From Clavulina sp. PMI_390 (taxonomy: Eukaryota; Basidiomycota; Agaricomycetes; Cantharellales; Hydnaceae), in NCBI GenBank assembly GCA_015039315.1, contig WIDE01000029.1:144778-208777 (forward strand): DNA of 64,000 bases, read 5' to 3'. This document shows, piece after piece, positions 11,515-24,085 of the stretch (position 1 is its first letter; each line of letters begins with the position of its first letter). The notes beneath the pieces are model-generated. The model was not told the origin of the DNA. It worked only from the letters and a program-made list of their open reading frames with translations, and did not search any database. The position numbers and the translations under genes were made by a program.

Positions 11515-13032
11515 CGTTGCGGCTTCAAACGGAAAGGTTGTGGGCGCGACGCGTAGCGCGATGAGGATGGGCGAAGACTGGTCCGGGGTGGCACTTGGTA
11601 GTGGTAGAAGTAGGACACAGACTGTGTGAAGTATTTAAGGGTCAACAAAGCGCCCCATTTATACATAAACTCTAGTAATGTTTACAGTGATGAGGGCTCG
11701 ACGCCAAATGTTGTGTTGGTTCAGCGGCAAATCTAGGATGTTGAAGTTGTTGATATAGTGACGCTGGGCAACGCCGAGAGGACAATAAGATATCCTTTAG
11801 TGAGTATTGTTTGAGCAATCCGCTGCGGTTAGTGGGGCGATTTGCCTCGACAAAGGAGGATTGGACAAAGCAAAGATGCTCTCTATATGACCAAATACGT
11901 TGGACGACCGCAACATACCCGGCCCAAATCCAGCGCCGAGGCATACCGGCACATCCGAATTAGTAGAATAAGTTGGGACCCAAGGCTCTAGTTGCGGCCG
12001 CGTGTACCTCGTAAAACGTCCAGAGCCACGAGCATGTCACACGGTACTACAATTCCGTCCGTGCCTGCTCGGATATGAAATAGACGTTGTCGAGCATCTT
12101 CGATGATGCCCATACGCTTGAGATGCCTGATTCATCCGATCAATGCTTGATAGAAGTGCAATCCCGACTGCGGAATATTTGCTCAGATACTAGTATCGAT
12201 TGGCAGACAAGTTGTCGGGCAAAGACCGTCGCTTATTTGTGAAGAGAGATATACATCAACGCACCTGATGGAGGGTACATATTTAGCACTGCCTATTCTT
12301 TTCATCATCACCGCGGTTGGAAGCTGATGGTTGCAGCACACTAGGAATCGGCAAGGCAGACATCCGTTCAGCTACACTATACCGTAGGGCCCAATGCTGT
12401 GCATGCATATAGCTAATGTTAGACGTCATGAATATCTAAGGGTTCATGAAGGGTGCACAAGTGTTGAGAGAAGTTCTGTCACTGGTAACGAACCAATCAG
12501 ATCATCAGACAACCGTTCGAGCGAGGATATCACATCCCGAGAGCCCGCCGCAATGATTTGCATTGACATGGGAAGAAGCTGTGCAAAGTAATAGAGATTG
12601 GAAACAAGACGTTATCGGAGTGAGTATTCTGACACTTCATCGTCTGTCGGCACAGATGCCGCGCATCAAGAGCACACCTTTGCTGCCTGTCATGGAAAGA
12701 GAGGGATTTTCATGGCGAGTAGGCACGCTTTCCGTGGACCGCGCTCAACGCGGCAGTGGGGCGGCCAGTGCGCTCAATGACGACACCGACGTGTGAAGCC
12801 GCCTTTTTCTGTTCGCGGCTCGCCAAGTCCGAAGTCGACAATGCTACCCTTGCATCAGGACGTGTACAGCAGCAACAACTGAAACATCATTAGTCTCGCG
12901 ACGGCTTGATAAAGGGTCGCTATTTATGTATAGCCAAGACAGGAGCCAAGAAGCTCGGACCCTTGGCCCGTTCCTGATACGTACTCGATTCAGATAAACC
13001 GAAGAAAAAGTCAAAAGTTTGCCTCAATCTAC
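11515..13032. other. Long intergenic region between divergent genes
   Basis: About 1.5 kb separating the start of the Cys/His-rich gene (-) from UXS1 (+). Open frames up to 90 codons exist (for example 11672-11944 on -) but show no motif, no splice partners and no codon structure. No tRNA-like cloverleaf was noticed. Confidence 0.45.
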
Positions 13033-13039
13033 TATATAA
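13033..13039 (+). promoter_or_regulatory. TATA box of UXS1
   Basis: TATATAA lies 95 bp upstream of the UXS1 ATG, followed by a pyrimidine-rich leader just before the start codon, as in strongly expressed fungal genes. Confidence 0.55.
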
Positions 13040-13127
13040 CAGGGCCAAACACGTTCGACAGACCGCCAACCTTTTTTTTCCACTACCTGCTCCCCCCCTC
13101 ATCGTCGTCGATAAAACACGCGCCAAA

Positions 13128-14760
13128 ATGGTCCAGGATATCTACGGCAAAGAGATCACCACCGTTGGTGCCAACAAGTTCGGCTTCAACTCAGAGGTCG
13201 ACATCGATGTCCTCCGCCAACTCTATCTGCGCCCTCACTATGTCGCCACCACCGCAGATGGCACCCAGTCACCTCAACAGGAGGAGGCCAAGGAGCATGC
13301 GCTCTTCGCTGGCTCAAACACCGCATACCAGAGCAAATCGATCTTCAATCCCCAGGACCATACCATCTCCTACACCACCCTCACCCGCTTCCCCCCCGTC
13401 GCGCTCCTCCCGCCCTCCCAGCGCAAGCGCATCCTTGTCACTGGGGGTGCAGGATTCGTCGGGTCCCATCTCGTCGATCGCCTTATGGTCCTCGGCCATG
13501 AGGTCACTGTCCTCGACAACTTCTTCACTGGCTCCAAGACCACCGTCAGCCATTGGGTTGGTCACCCCAACTTTGAGCTCATCCGCCACGATGTCATTGA
13601 GCCTTTCATGATCGAATGCGACCGTGAGTGCTGCCCTAATGCTTATCGATCGCGCCGCCCAATTTTCGCGATCCTCGCTGAAACATGTTCTTCCCCATCT
13701 GTTGACAGAAATTTACCACTTGGCCTGCCCTGCCTCACCCCCACACTATCAGTTCAATGCCGTCAAGACCATCAAGACCTCCTTCATGGGCACTCTCAAC
13801 ATGCTCGGCCTTGCAAAACGTACCAAGGCGCGTTTCCTTATCACCAGCACCTCTGGTACGTACATTCCCAGATTTTCGTTACCCTTTGCCCATAATCCAA
13901 TTTTTTTTCGTCCTATTAATTTGGGAGTGCGCGTCTAATGAATTTCGTTTACGACAGAGGTCTATGGTGATCCCGAGGTCCACCCTCAACCCGAAGACTA
14001 GTGAGTAACAAATTACAAGCCACTGCGGCTTGGCGAGGGTCTGACCAAATGATTTCTCTCGGCAGCTGGGGACATGTCAACCCCATCGGTCCTCGTGCAT
14101 GCTACGATGAGGGCAAGCGTGTCGCGGAAACCTTGACGTACGGTTTCCACCGCCAAGACGGCGTCGATGTCCGCGTTGCACGTATCTTCAACACTTACGG
14201 TAAATCTTCCCGCCTAATGTGCCACACTAGTGGTTTTTCGTCCAGAGTGGTGTGGGATATTATACTGACTCTATGCGACGAATCTTCCCACCCTCGATCT
14301 TATACTACCAGGTCCTCGGATGAACCCTGCCGATGGCCGAGTTGTCTCCAACTTTATCCTCCAAGCCCTTCGCGGTGAGGACATGACCGTCTACGGTGAC
14401 GGCCAGCAAACCCGCTCGTTCCAGTACATCCACGACCTCGTCGACGGTCTCATTCTTCTCATGAACGCCGACGAGACGCGCCCCGTCAACATTGGCACTG
14501 CGGAGGAGTACACCGTGCTCGACTTTGCCAAGACCGTGCGCGACGTCGTCGAAAAGGTCAAGCGCGAGGATGCCACAAAGGAGATCACTAAGGTCCAGAT
14601 CGTGCATAAGGAGATGCCCATTGATGACCCCCAGAAGCGTCGCCCCGACACCACTCGTGCCAAGGAAGTTCTTGGCTGGCAGCCACGCTGGGGCGTCGAG
14701 GCGGGCTTGGAGGAGATGGTTCGCTACTACATCGCCAAGATCGCGGAAGGTAGCATCTAA
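13128..14760 (+). CDS. UXS1: UDP-glucuronic acid decarboxylase (UDP-xylose synthase)
   Basis: Five exons (13128-13623, 13709-13855, 13958-14000, 14066-14199, 14312-14760) give 422 residues. An N-terminal extension of about 100 residues without a membrane anchor precedes the short-chain dehydrogenase fold. Rossmann motif: [19 protein letters not shown]. Then [20 protein letters not shown], the TSTSEVYGDP motif, and the catalytic YxxxK as [13 protein letters not shown], followed by [20 protein letters not shown] and a [16 protein letters not shown] segment. These are diagnostic of UXS enzymes, which use tightly bound NAD to convert UDP-glucuronate to UDP-xylose, the xylosyl donor for basidiomycete wall and capsule glycans. 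Lack of a TM segment suggests a cytosolic form. Catalytic residues all present; confident call. Confidence 0.97.
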
Positions 14761-15228
14761 CCGCCCCCGCCCCGCAACTTTCCAATCCTACTCTCTCTCC
14801 CACCTTGTACCCGCTCATTGGACAACTTTCGCAGTCCTTCCTTTTTTCTTGTTGGATCCCGCACACGTTTCTTATTTCATTCTTTTGCCATCATCAAATC
14901 CAAAGTAGAGTCTTTCATTTTCTTTGCCCGCTGCTATCCTTGTTGTGCCATAGTTGTCCTTTACCTTTCTCTTTCTTTCTTCGCGCTCCTGCACACACAT
15001 TAACCCCATTGGATGGTTGGTTTTATCTATCGCTATACATTACAAAACGTGTGGCATCATACGCTAGAGATGCACGACTCGGTCGTTCCGTTTGTGACTA
15101 CGTATTTCCAATATCGCCCCACACATGGGGTCCTGCATTCTATCACATACATCAAATTTGCAACTGTCATCGTTTAGCTCATCTCGAGAGCTCGCTTGAT
15201 TCTGACTCTTGGTGCTTGAGCGGAGACT
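14761..15228. other. Convergent spacer with a CT-rich stretch
   Basis: The 3' ends of UXS1 (+) and the FMP42-like carrier (-) meet here. The first 200 bp are strongly pyrimidine-rich on the + strand, as in 3' UTRs. No gene or RNA feature seen. Confidence 0.5.
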
Positions 15229-17515
15229 CTAATCCTCGAATACATCATCTCCATCATCCTCCAGCAGCGCGATCTCGCCTCTCGGCTTCTTGTAGATCCT
15301 CCATGTAATCAGAGCGGTGCTGATGCAGCCCAAAACGATCCCTACGATATTGGGGATAGTGTAGTTGCCAGCAAGCGCGCCCTTAACGAGGAGGTCGACA
15401 GGGCGCAGGATAAGCCCTGACAGACCTGCGATGCAGTTCAGGAGCCCATAGACAGTGCCAAACGTTTCAAACCCAAAGGCACGACCAGTGTAGTCTCCCA
15501 CTGAGCGACGAAAGGAGGAGGTTAGTAAGATGTTGAGGAGAAGGGAGCAGGAGGAATTTCATCACGCACTGAAGGTATACATGAGTGGACGAAGGATGAC
15601 GAAGATCCCAATGGCGAAAAGCTGGGCAGGTGCGAAAGGCATGATGCCCAAAAGCCCGTATCCTAGGCCCATGAAGAACACCACTATGGAAGTAGGCCCA
15701 GAGCCTTGACGATCCAACAAGGCTCCAATGATAGGGATCCCTACAAGGGAGATGTCAGTTTGCTTCGCCTCCTGGCCAAGGCAGACCTCGGCCCTTCCCA
15801 TGCTTACCTACTACCCCTCCGACGGGAAGGAGGATCGTAAACGCGGTGGCAATGGTGTTCGCCATGTCGCGGTCTTCCAGATAGTACAGAAGCTGGGACG
15901 TCACCGTCTGGATCTCATAGTTGATACGTCCCCTGCGATGTCAGGTGCTTTTAGTGCTAGAACGCAACAGCTCAATCGAGAAGGTCACCCACATATATGT
16001 GCAAAGGAAAAAGACAATCAGACTGCGAAGATGTTAATGATTAGACCTAATGCCCGTTAACAAAGGATGTGGAATAAACACACAGGAAATACGATGAGGT
16101 CAATTGCTTCCTTAGCGGGGCATCAGCCATTGCACCCATTAGTGGGTCATCGAAATGAGCGGGGGCATCAAGCACAGGACGATCCGAGGTTTTTGTGGAG
16201 AACCCTGCTCCAAAAGAGTTCCGAGCCGAGCTCCTGCGGCGCATTGCGCCTGCCAGAGCGCCCTCCTCATCTAGGTAATCGCTGTCTGGATTTCTGGGGG
16301 ATTGAAGACCAGGGCCAGAGAGAGTGGGCGCAAGCTCCTCGAAATCTCCTTGTTTGTACGATACGCGGGGTGCAATCGTCAGCTGCTGGGTAACGAGTCT
16401 GTGGCGAGGGATGCGTGAAGAGACATCGAACCATCGCAAAACTTGTAGAAGACTTACAATGCAGGAATGATCAGATATCCCCAGAACCAAGCACGGATCG
16501 AGATATTGAGTCTACAAGCAGCTCATCAGTATGGGCAATGTTGAGCACAATTGAAAGGATAAGGGTCTCACTTATCGTCCAAGGCTCGGTATATGAGATA
16601 CGGGAATGAGCTGCAGTCAAACGCGCCAACAATCAGGCTGAGCACGAGACCCGAGTTCTTGGGAAATACGTTGGACAGATGGAACTGGCTGAGAAAGATC
16701 ATAGGTCCTCCAATAGCGAGGAAGACATATCCACTAGAAGAGTATATGAGCGTTGCCTCCATGACGCAATCGAATAATGCTTACAGGAAATATGTGTCGA
16801 TATCTGCTCCCCAGGGACGTGTGAGCGAGGTTAGCAAGAGAGTATAGCGTCAAGTGTGGAGTAAATCTCACGAGAGGTGACCATCTCTAGGCCAAAGAGG
16901 AAGTTTCCCAGAGCAAAGAAAATGGCCCCGAGAAGGGAAGTGTTCCTTGGGCCAACGTTATCTAGCAGGATACCGATTGGGAGGGCGAAGGTGTTCGTCA
17001 CGACAGCAGAGAGCGTGAACATATAATTTAGTCGTAAGTCCTACGCCAGGGGGGAATGGGGCCATTGATAGTTGAGCATGAACACACGATGGCGATAGTG
17101 GGTTCGGACAGGCACTCACCTGAGCAGTGCATTCTGGCCACCCCTCATCATCATCTGCACAAAAGTCACTATATACGCCTATGTGCCATCCGTGAAGTTC
17201 GATTTAGTAGATGATAATTACCATCGAGGGAGAGTCTCGTCGTCATCTAGATAGTGCCGAACCTTTCTTTATCAACACGGGTTTGAGGGCTGCCAGTGTT
17301 CCCACAGCCCTTTAGTCAGGAACCGCAGCCAGCACTCAGGAAATACCCCTAAAGCCTTACCTGCATATCCAAATATGACACCAGCGCTAGTTAGACCTAT
17401 CCAAACGCCTTCAGCTGAGCTCTCCAAGACTGATCGGCTGCTGAACTAGATTCGTACAAAAAAAGATGGAACAGGCGACTTGAATGATGCGAAGGCGTGT
17501 AGACACCTCCAGCAT
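15229..17515 (-). CDS. MFS transporter of the FMP42/YMR221C (SLC43-like) type
   Basis: A gene with many short exons. The 5' ones are 17515-17458, 17414-17361, 17289-17263, 17178-17120 and 17040-16872; all keep phase. The N-terminus reads LEVSTRLRIIQVACSIFF then WIGLTSAGVIFGYAALKPVL, a lumenal acidic Cys-bearing loop (DFCADDDEGWPECTAQ), and LRLNYMFTLSAVVTNTFALP with GILLDNVGPRNTSLLGA. Central TM segments include GYVFLAIGGPMIFLSQFHLS. A Ser/acidic cytosolic loop separates the two halves. The C-half has IPIIGALLDRQG, YGLLGIMPFAPAQLFAIGIF and a last TM before the acidic tail ending DDVFED. This order matches yeast Fmp42-like proteins (membrane of vacuole or mitochondria in surveys); the substrate is not established. 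Exon junctions in the second half are approximate. Confidence 0.85.
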
Positions 17516-17650
17516 CGTGTATTCAGGTTACAGTATCAGCTCTTTGTCTTCGTAGGGGGAAACGACAGGAACAGAGGTACAAGATAGGAAATGAGTGTGA
17601 AGGGAAGAAGGAATTGCCCAACTGAATAGGGCCGACGAAGATAAGGGACT

Positions 17651-18780
17651 TCAATTCAGTCCATCATCTCCTGGCTCGGGGTCGAGCGCGGCGCTCAACA
17701 CATCGATGACCCGCTGTTGCCGAGCACGGTCGCTGGGTGTAGTGGTGGGGAAGAAAGTAGGAAAGCCCATCTTTTCGAGCTCCGTTTGTTGCTGCGTCAA
17801 TAACGTGTCCCAGGCTACTAAAACGCGATGTGTATCATATGTCTCTAATTCCTTCTTGAATTGAGTACGTAAATTCTGCAATTTAGGCGGTGAATTTTGG
17901 GTAGGCAAGAGGGAAGAAGAGGCACCTACATCTCTCTCGCGCTCTGGAAAGGTGGTGTTGGTAAGTTTTGATCTAAGATGCATGCATAATGGTCAACCAA
18001 GAGACTCAATGGTGAGACGAGATGACTCACTGTAAGATTGCATCATCTACTTTCTTTTGCTGAGCCGCAATGATAGCTTCGCGTCCAACCCACAGTCGCT
18101 GCTCAAGCGCGTTCTGGTCAATCTTCATCTACGTGAATGTGAGCTGTTGAACAACTGGATCTCGTGGGTGAGAGAGCTCACTCGTCGTAGTGCGGTCATA
18201 GCGCCAGGTCTTTCAAGGATCTTTCCGATGAGGGGTATAGCTTGATGGAATGGCATATTGCGAGGGTTTGGGGCATGATGAATCGTTGAACTTGAGAGCG
18301 AGGGGTGAAAAGTTGGTGCTGATGCTGAGAGAGGGTTGTAGGAAGATGAACTAGCAATTGGAGCTGTCGGTGCGGGAGCGGGGGGAAGAATGTAGGAAGA
18401 AGATGAGGCGGGCGCTGGAGGGGGTGGGTTTGAGTGTCGCGTGGTCGCTCGCTCAAGTATAGAGAGCAATGAGGCGACTTGGTTGGATACAGTAGACTCA
18501 GGCGCTGCTGACAGAGCTTGAATGGAATCAGATGATGACGAGTCTCCAAGATTTTCTAAAGGGTTTGTTTCATTTTTCTCATCTTCAGCGGCCGTAGAGG
18601 CACCTGGCTCATCGTGGTGCTCGTTCGTCACAGCAGAAGTGGAGGCAAGAACCGGAGCCAGACTGTCAAGGAGAGCTTTAAGGCCCGCAGGGTCCTACGC
18701 TCGCACCATATCAGGAAGCGAGTCTTGGCAATGCAAGTGTTGTCGTGTAAGTATCTCACCTTGATATTTGCGAAGTCCAT
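17651..18780 (-). CDS. Protein of unknown function, low-complexity centre
   Basis: Starts with a short exon MDFANIK (18780-18760) spliced to DPAGLKALLDSLAPVLASTS. A long Ser/Pro/Ala-rich, disordered middle follows (SSYILPPAPAPTAPIAS). The helical C-terminal part contains FHQAIPLIGKILERPGAMTA and ALEQRLWVGREAIIAAQQKK, then, after a last intron near 18000-18030, LRTQFKKELETYDTHRVLVA and GFPTFFPTTTPSDRARQQR. Donor GTGAGC after TALRR and acceptor ACGTAG before MKIDQN keep the frame. I do not recognise a family. Ordered ends with a disordered linker suggest an adaptor, but that is a guess. It lies tail-side to KIP3 on the same strand. Confidence 0.65.
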
Positions 18781-19048
18781 TGTGTGTGCAGTTATTCATC
18801 GGAGCCGAAGACACTGCATAAATCATCTCGAAACGGGGAATTTGTTCCTAGACTAAGGGGGGATATACAGGCACTAGTGAAACAAAGCGAAGGGTAATGG
18901 AGGCAGCCAAAATATAATCAAGATCAAGATCTCAAACCGAGGGTATAGCCATAGATGTAAGGTCAATCGTTACGCTAAAATGAAGACGAAGAGAAATGTA
19001 CAAAAGATGGAAATCGAGTATAACGAAACCAGAGGCTAGCCTGAGCCT

Positions 19049-22000
19049 CTAGCGCCATGAAGACTTGCGGCCAGTTGCGTTGGAGTCTCCACTGACAGAC
19101 TGGGCGAATACCAACCTCGCTGGGGCCGCAGCGGAGGGGTCCGCACCCTCCAGAGGGACACTGGAAATCCTTCGCTTCTTGGAAGGAGTCTTTCGAGGTT
19201 GGGCGTAGGAATGGTTGTATGCCATCGAAGGGGGAGAGGGCCGAGGGATCAAGCTGCTTCGACGACGAGACTTCTTCTCCACTCTCATCGGGCCCAAAGC
19301 TGAAAGTCTACGACCTTTAGCGGCAGAATGAGGTACTCCCCCTGAACGGGATGCCCTGGATGGCGATCCAGTGGGAGTGCTTGGGGTCTTGCTTGATTTC
19401 CTGGATGGTGAACTATCCCTGCTAGTGGTAGCTGGAGGTGAGTTGATCACATCACCAAGAGGAGCGCGTTTGGGTTTGCGAGGTGATTCTTCGCCCTCTG
19501 TTTCTTCTCCAACGCTCTCCATCGGCGTTGGACGTGAGCCACGAACAAGTCGGTCTCGGATAGCGCCACTCTTGTGTGTCTGTGATCCATGTGTGGAGGG
19601 GGCGGCACTAACTGTTGAGGCAGAGCTGACGGAAGCACTATCCTCAGTCCGTTCATCTTCCCAATCTGCCTCTGACTCTTCCTTCTCCTTCGGCTTGGGG
19701 GCTGCGGGATTTGCTGCCAAGACGAGAGGAGTGATAGGTCGGACTGATTGAGGCATCGATTGACGGGCCATGGGGCGAAGACCCTTCTCCTCAATCTCCG
19801 CAAGGCTAGTCTCATCGCGCCAACGAACGCTTTTCTTTTCTGCCGCCCGTCCCACGGGAACACGGGTTAAGCTGGCACGAGCACCAGGCCGTCGCGGAGA
19901 TTTGGCAGGCAGACGACGAGGAGAGATATGGGGAGCAGGATGGTTGGCGATGACGGATGATCGGCGGCGTGTCGTGGTGAGAGAAGTACGAGCAGTGGGT
20001 TTTGTCTTGCCAAGGATGGAGGTACGACCAACAGGACGGAGAGTCGAGGAAGCGAGGGAGGGGTGGGCGGTAAACTTGAGGAGAGCTGAATCGCGACCAA
20101 CTTGGAATTCCTCAGTCGTGGCTCCGATGAGGGTCCCAAAGACTTGATCGTTCCCGCGTGCGACTTGCGACATACGCTCCGACACCTCACGAACCAAAGC
20201 AGCAGCGTGGTGCTCATCCCCCGTCTCTGCAGGGAACATCGCACTGAGCGAGGCGCTGCCTTGGCCCATCATAACGGTGCAGCGGGCAAGGAGACCGACG
20301 AGCTCAGTGGCGAACTTGGCTTGGCCCTCCAGTGCAATTTGGAGGACGTTCTCTCTCGTCTCCGCCCGCACTTGATCCATCTCAGCTCGTTTGAGGTGAG
20401 CGTCAGCCCGGATTACATCCGCACCTGACTCGTCGATGCGGTCTGAACGACGTTCGGTGGCAGCACGTAATGTAGCATCGAACATAGCATTCGTGTTGCT
20501 CGCTTTTTGCAGCTGCCTCTGAGCAGGACCATCCGCAACAAGCAAGGCCTCATCGCTTTCAGCTAGTGAACGCAGAAGGGCTTGCTCTGCTAGAAGATCA
20601 GCAGAGAGCGGCGCCCCAGTGGCTGCCTTGTCCAGCTCGCCAAGGCGAGAATGAATGTACCGAAGGCGCAGCTTAGCAGCTGCGACGTGAGCCTGGAAGA
20701 GACTTGTCGGTGGGATTGGATGCTTCGGTTAACACTTTGCATACTTACCTCACCAGCAGCACCTTCTACAAGTGTTTTCCGTGTTTGGTCAGCTTTTGCA
20801 GCAAGATCGGCCTTGATACGCTCCAGCTCCGCCTTTGCCTCTGCCTTCTTTCTTCTCCGCACCTCAGCCTCCACACCAGCCTTGCCAGCCAGTTTCGCCT
20901 TGAGTTGTGCGACCTCCTCGTTCAGGCGGTTGATCGCCTCAACATACTGCCCTACGTGGCGATTGACGTTGATGAGATTACGCGAGACCTTTGTCTTGAT
21001 CTCTTTCGCGCGGTTGGCATATTTGAGAGTGTTTTGTGTATCTTCATAGTGGTTGCTGGCGGGTGCCACAGCACAGATCATAACGGTTTTGCAGTTCCCT
21101 CCCAGTGAGAAGCGCTGGTGAGGTGGCGCTTGTCAATAAAAGAATGAAGTACAAGGTGAGGGAACCCACCAAGAGACGGGTAAGCTTGCTATTACGATAT
21201 GGAATGTGGCGGGTCTGATTCCCAGACGCGCACAGGGCGTTAATGACGTTACCGAGGGCAAGAAGGGACTTGTTGATGTTAGCACCCTCCACCATGCGCT
21301 TGCCCATATTAAGAGTCGCGCTGGCTCGCTCGCTACCAGCGAGATCGATAATAGAAAGTGTAGCCATTGTGCGCTGTTCTGTCGTGCTGGCCGTTCGTGG
21401 AGTCTGGGTCACGTTGACTTGGAGTACAGCATGGGAGCGAGACGAGGTCTGGTTGGCGTGGGTGGGAGACTGAGTACGGCGCTCGTTCCCAAGTGTCACC
21501 ATACTATTGACTTCTTCTGCATTGGTAGGATGCATCTCAGTGAGACCTGCCACTGTCACTCGATTTGCTTGATCCTCTCGCATGGGAAGACCACCACGAG
21601 GAGTATCAGAGACGGAGAGAAGGTCTCGAATCTCCTCGTTGTAGATTTCGAGGAAGCTAAGAGACACTTCACATATAATATCTTCTCTTTTGTCCTCGAT
21701 ACGTTGAAAGAGCTCCGCCATAGTGAGGTAGATGATGCCAGGGTCGCCTGGCGTGCCACTGATGGTGTGGGTTTTGCCACAGCCAGTAGCCTATGAGATA
21801 AGATTCATATCGTCAACCAATCAACACAATGGATAAGTGGGGCTCGTACCCCGTAGGCAAACACGGTTGCATTGTAACCATCGAACAACCCATCCAGCAA
21901 CGGGCGTGCCGTGGCTTCGTACACATCCGCTTGGCGAGCATCCTCAGGGAATACACGATCGAAAGCGTATCGAATGTCTTTGTAACGCCTAGTCCCTGGG

Positions 22001-22248
22001 GCCGTGAACCCTCTAGGATTGAGGGGGCCGGACGCCTCTTTAGGGTCGAAGACAAGAACGTGGTCGTCCATAATTTGGAGGACAGGACGGAGGTTTTGTG
22101 TACGAGAGAGTTTGGTGGGACTGGGAGGAGCTGCTAGCGATCCATCTCCCAGAAATAGGGTATCGTTGTTAGATTCGGCGGGGAGATGTTCCTGCTCCCA
22201 GGCATTGGGTGGCCGAACGCGAACCGCCACAGTGATGCTTGCAGACAT
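19049..22248 (-). CDS. KIP3: Kinesin-8 motor (Kip3-type)
   Basis: Four exons (22248-21850, 21790-21170, 21114-20749, 20692-19049) give 1009 residues. The motor starts at the N-terminus ([20 protein letters not shown]). The P-loop is [12 protein letters not shown], switch [14 protein letters not shown], switch [21 protein letters not shown], and the alpha4 helix [20 protein letters not shown]. The kinesin-8 signature [18 protein letters not shown] is followed by [20 protein letters not shown] and a neck coil. The long loop 2 ([18 protein letters not shown]) and the HYEDTQNTL motif distinguish Kip3 from other kinesins. A Ser/Arg/Pro-rich basic tail (about 400 residues) is expected to bind microtubules. 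It acts as a plus-end depolymerising motor in spindle length control and nuclear migration. Intact. It shares a 235-bp divergent promoter with NCS6. Confidence 0.95.
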
Positions 22249-22483
22249 GATGCTGCAGACTAGGGTATAGAAATGGTGTAATAGAGCAAGATATGCACGC
22301 CTTGATAGCGAATGAGTGCCCCAGGCCTGTAAAAGGGTGAAAAGCGCGTTCCAACTTGTCCTGGGCAAGCACCAGAAAACAAAGGTCAATAGAGAGTCAA
22401 CAAAAATAAATTAGCGTGCAACGGAGGTCTTACACAGCCACCGATCCTCCCTTCTGAGGCATCATCCACAACCTACTCATCCG

Positions 22484-23977
22484 ATGCCCCCTAAACCATG
22501 CACTGTCTGTAAAACTCAACGTGCTATTATAAGACGCCCAAAGAATGGCCAACAAACATGTAAAGATTGTTTCTTTGAGTTGTTCGAGACGGAGGTCCAC
22601 CAGACGATCATGAATGCGAAGCTTTTCTCGCCTGGGGACCGTGTAGCTATTGGGGCTTCTGGTGGGAAGGGTATGTTCCGGCTCTACCACAATGTTTCGA
22701 GTCCATGTTCCCTCAACGAGAGGTCTCCGGTTTGCATAGACTCCACCGTCTTAGCATACGTGATGAAGGTCTTAAACGATCGATATCAGTACGGACTGGA
22801 CCTTTACCTTTTATCCATCGATGAAGGGATCACAGGCTATCGAGATGACTCTCTTGAGGTCAGTTTTCCATATAGTAGATTTTATGGCTTGATGACTCAT
22901 ATATGCAGTAGACGGTGAAAAGGAATCAAGTACAATACAATCTACCCCTGAAAATTCTGAGCTACGATGAGCTTTATGGCTGGACGATGGATCGTGTTGT
23001 TGAAAAGATTGGCAAGAAAAATAACTGTGAGTCGACTGTATGAACGTCCAGATGTACAGGTTTAACTCAGCATTGTGACCCTTAAGGTACCTATTGTGGG
23101 GTCTTCCGTCGACAAGCGCTAGATCGAGGCGCCGCATCCCTGGAGGTCAGTCATATTGTCACCGGTCACAACGCAGATGACATCGCAGAGACAGTGCTGA
23201 TGAATAGTACGTCCACTCCTCTTACATATATCAACCTGGATCTGAGGTTTTTCATTTGCGTCTGTCTTCAGTTATGCGAGGCGACATTGCGCGCCTGGGA
23301 CGATGCACCCAGATATCAACCCAAGGAGAGGACACTATTCGACGATCTAAGCCCTTCAAATACACATATGAGAAGGAGATAGTGATGTGAGCCCATGTTC
23401 TTGCTGGAATATTCGGCCCGTATTAACTCTCTTTTTTTTTTTCTCAAGGTACGCATATTTCAAGAAGCTAGATTATTTCTCGACGGAGTGCATCTATTCT
23501 CCAGACGCTTATCGGGGCCATGCCCGAGTTTTCCTGAAAGATCTAGAGAAAGAACGGCCGAGCGCCATTATTGATATTATTCATTCGGGTGAAGCCTGGG
23601 AGGTGAAAGATGAGGAGAAAGCAAAGGCCAAAGTTCAACGTCTGTAACTCCTCTCTGTTTGGGTCAATATGTATTGATACGATGCTTCAGGGACTTGCTC
23701 GCGATGCGGTTACATATCCTCAAACGAGCTTTGCAAGGCCTGTCTTCTTCTGGAAGGCCTCGAGCGAGGAATAGCGACGCTCGGCGTGGTAAGGTCTATG
23801 CTTGTACACGATATCTTTGGCTGATCTCCTCATCAGAATGACAAATCGGCAAAGAGCCAGCCCGCAAATGTCGACCAGCTACCTGTTGAGACCCCAATGC
23901 GGACTATCCCAAAATTCCAGCTTCCTAGCACTTCAAGTACGTCCGCAGCGCGCGCAGCGAACACAACGGACTGGTGA
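22484..23977 (+). CDS. NCS6: Cytoplasmic tRNA 2-thiolation protein 1 (Ncs6/Ctu1)
   Basis: Eight exons (22484-22670, 22740-22858, 22912-23026, 23087-23206, 23272-23386, 23449-23639, 23691-23788, 23837-23977) give 361 residues in unbroken phase. The N-terminal zinc ribbon is [19 protein letters not shown] then TCKDC. The PP-loop is [18 protein letters not shown], giving ATP binding for wobble-uridine adenylation. The catalytic CxxC is [18 protein letters not shown], followed by [16 protein letters not shown]. The C-terminal zinc finger is [20 protein letters not shown] and ends with TTDW. The enzyme works with Ncs2 and the Urm1 sulfur carrier to make s2U34 in tRNA-Lys, -Glu and -Gln. The donor of intron 6 must be GTCTGT to keep frame, a weak site, so that junction deserves RNA support. 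All catalytic Cys present. Confidence 0.95.
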
Positions 23978-24085
23978 GATGAACGCAATATCTTGATTAC
24001 AAGTAATTCCTAGTCTACGTGAGTCCATTCTAGAATGAATCGCTAATATTTCTAACAGGCAGGTGACGCCAAGTTGCCTCGACGA

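Noticed and set aside
11672..11944. 90-codon frame on - between the Cys/His-rich gene and UXS1
   Set aside because: No motif, no neighbouring exon in phase and no codon pattern; most likely chance.
19371..20428. Long frames on + opposite KIP3 exon 4
   Set aside because: They are antisense shadows of the Ser/Arg-rich tail; the - strand frame joins the motor domain in phase.
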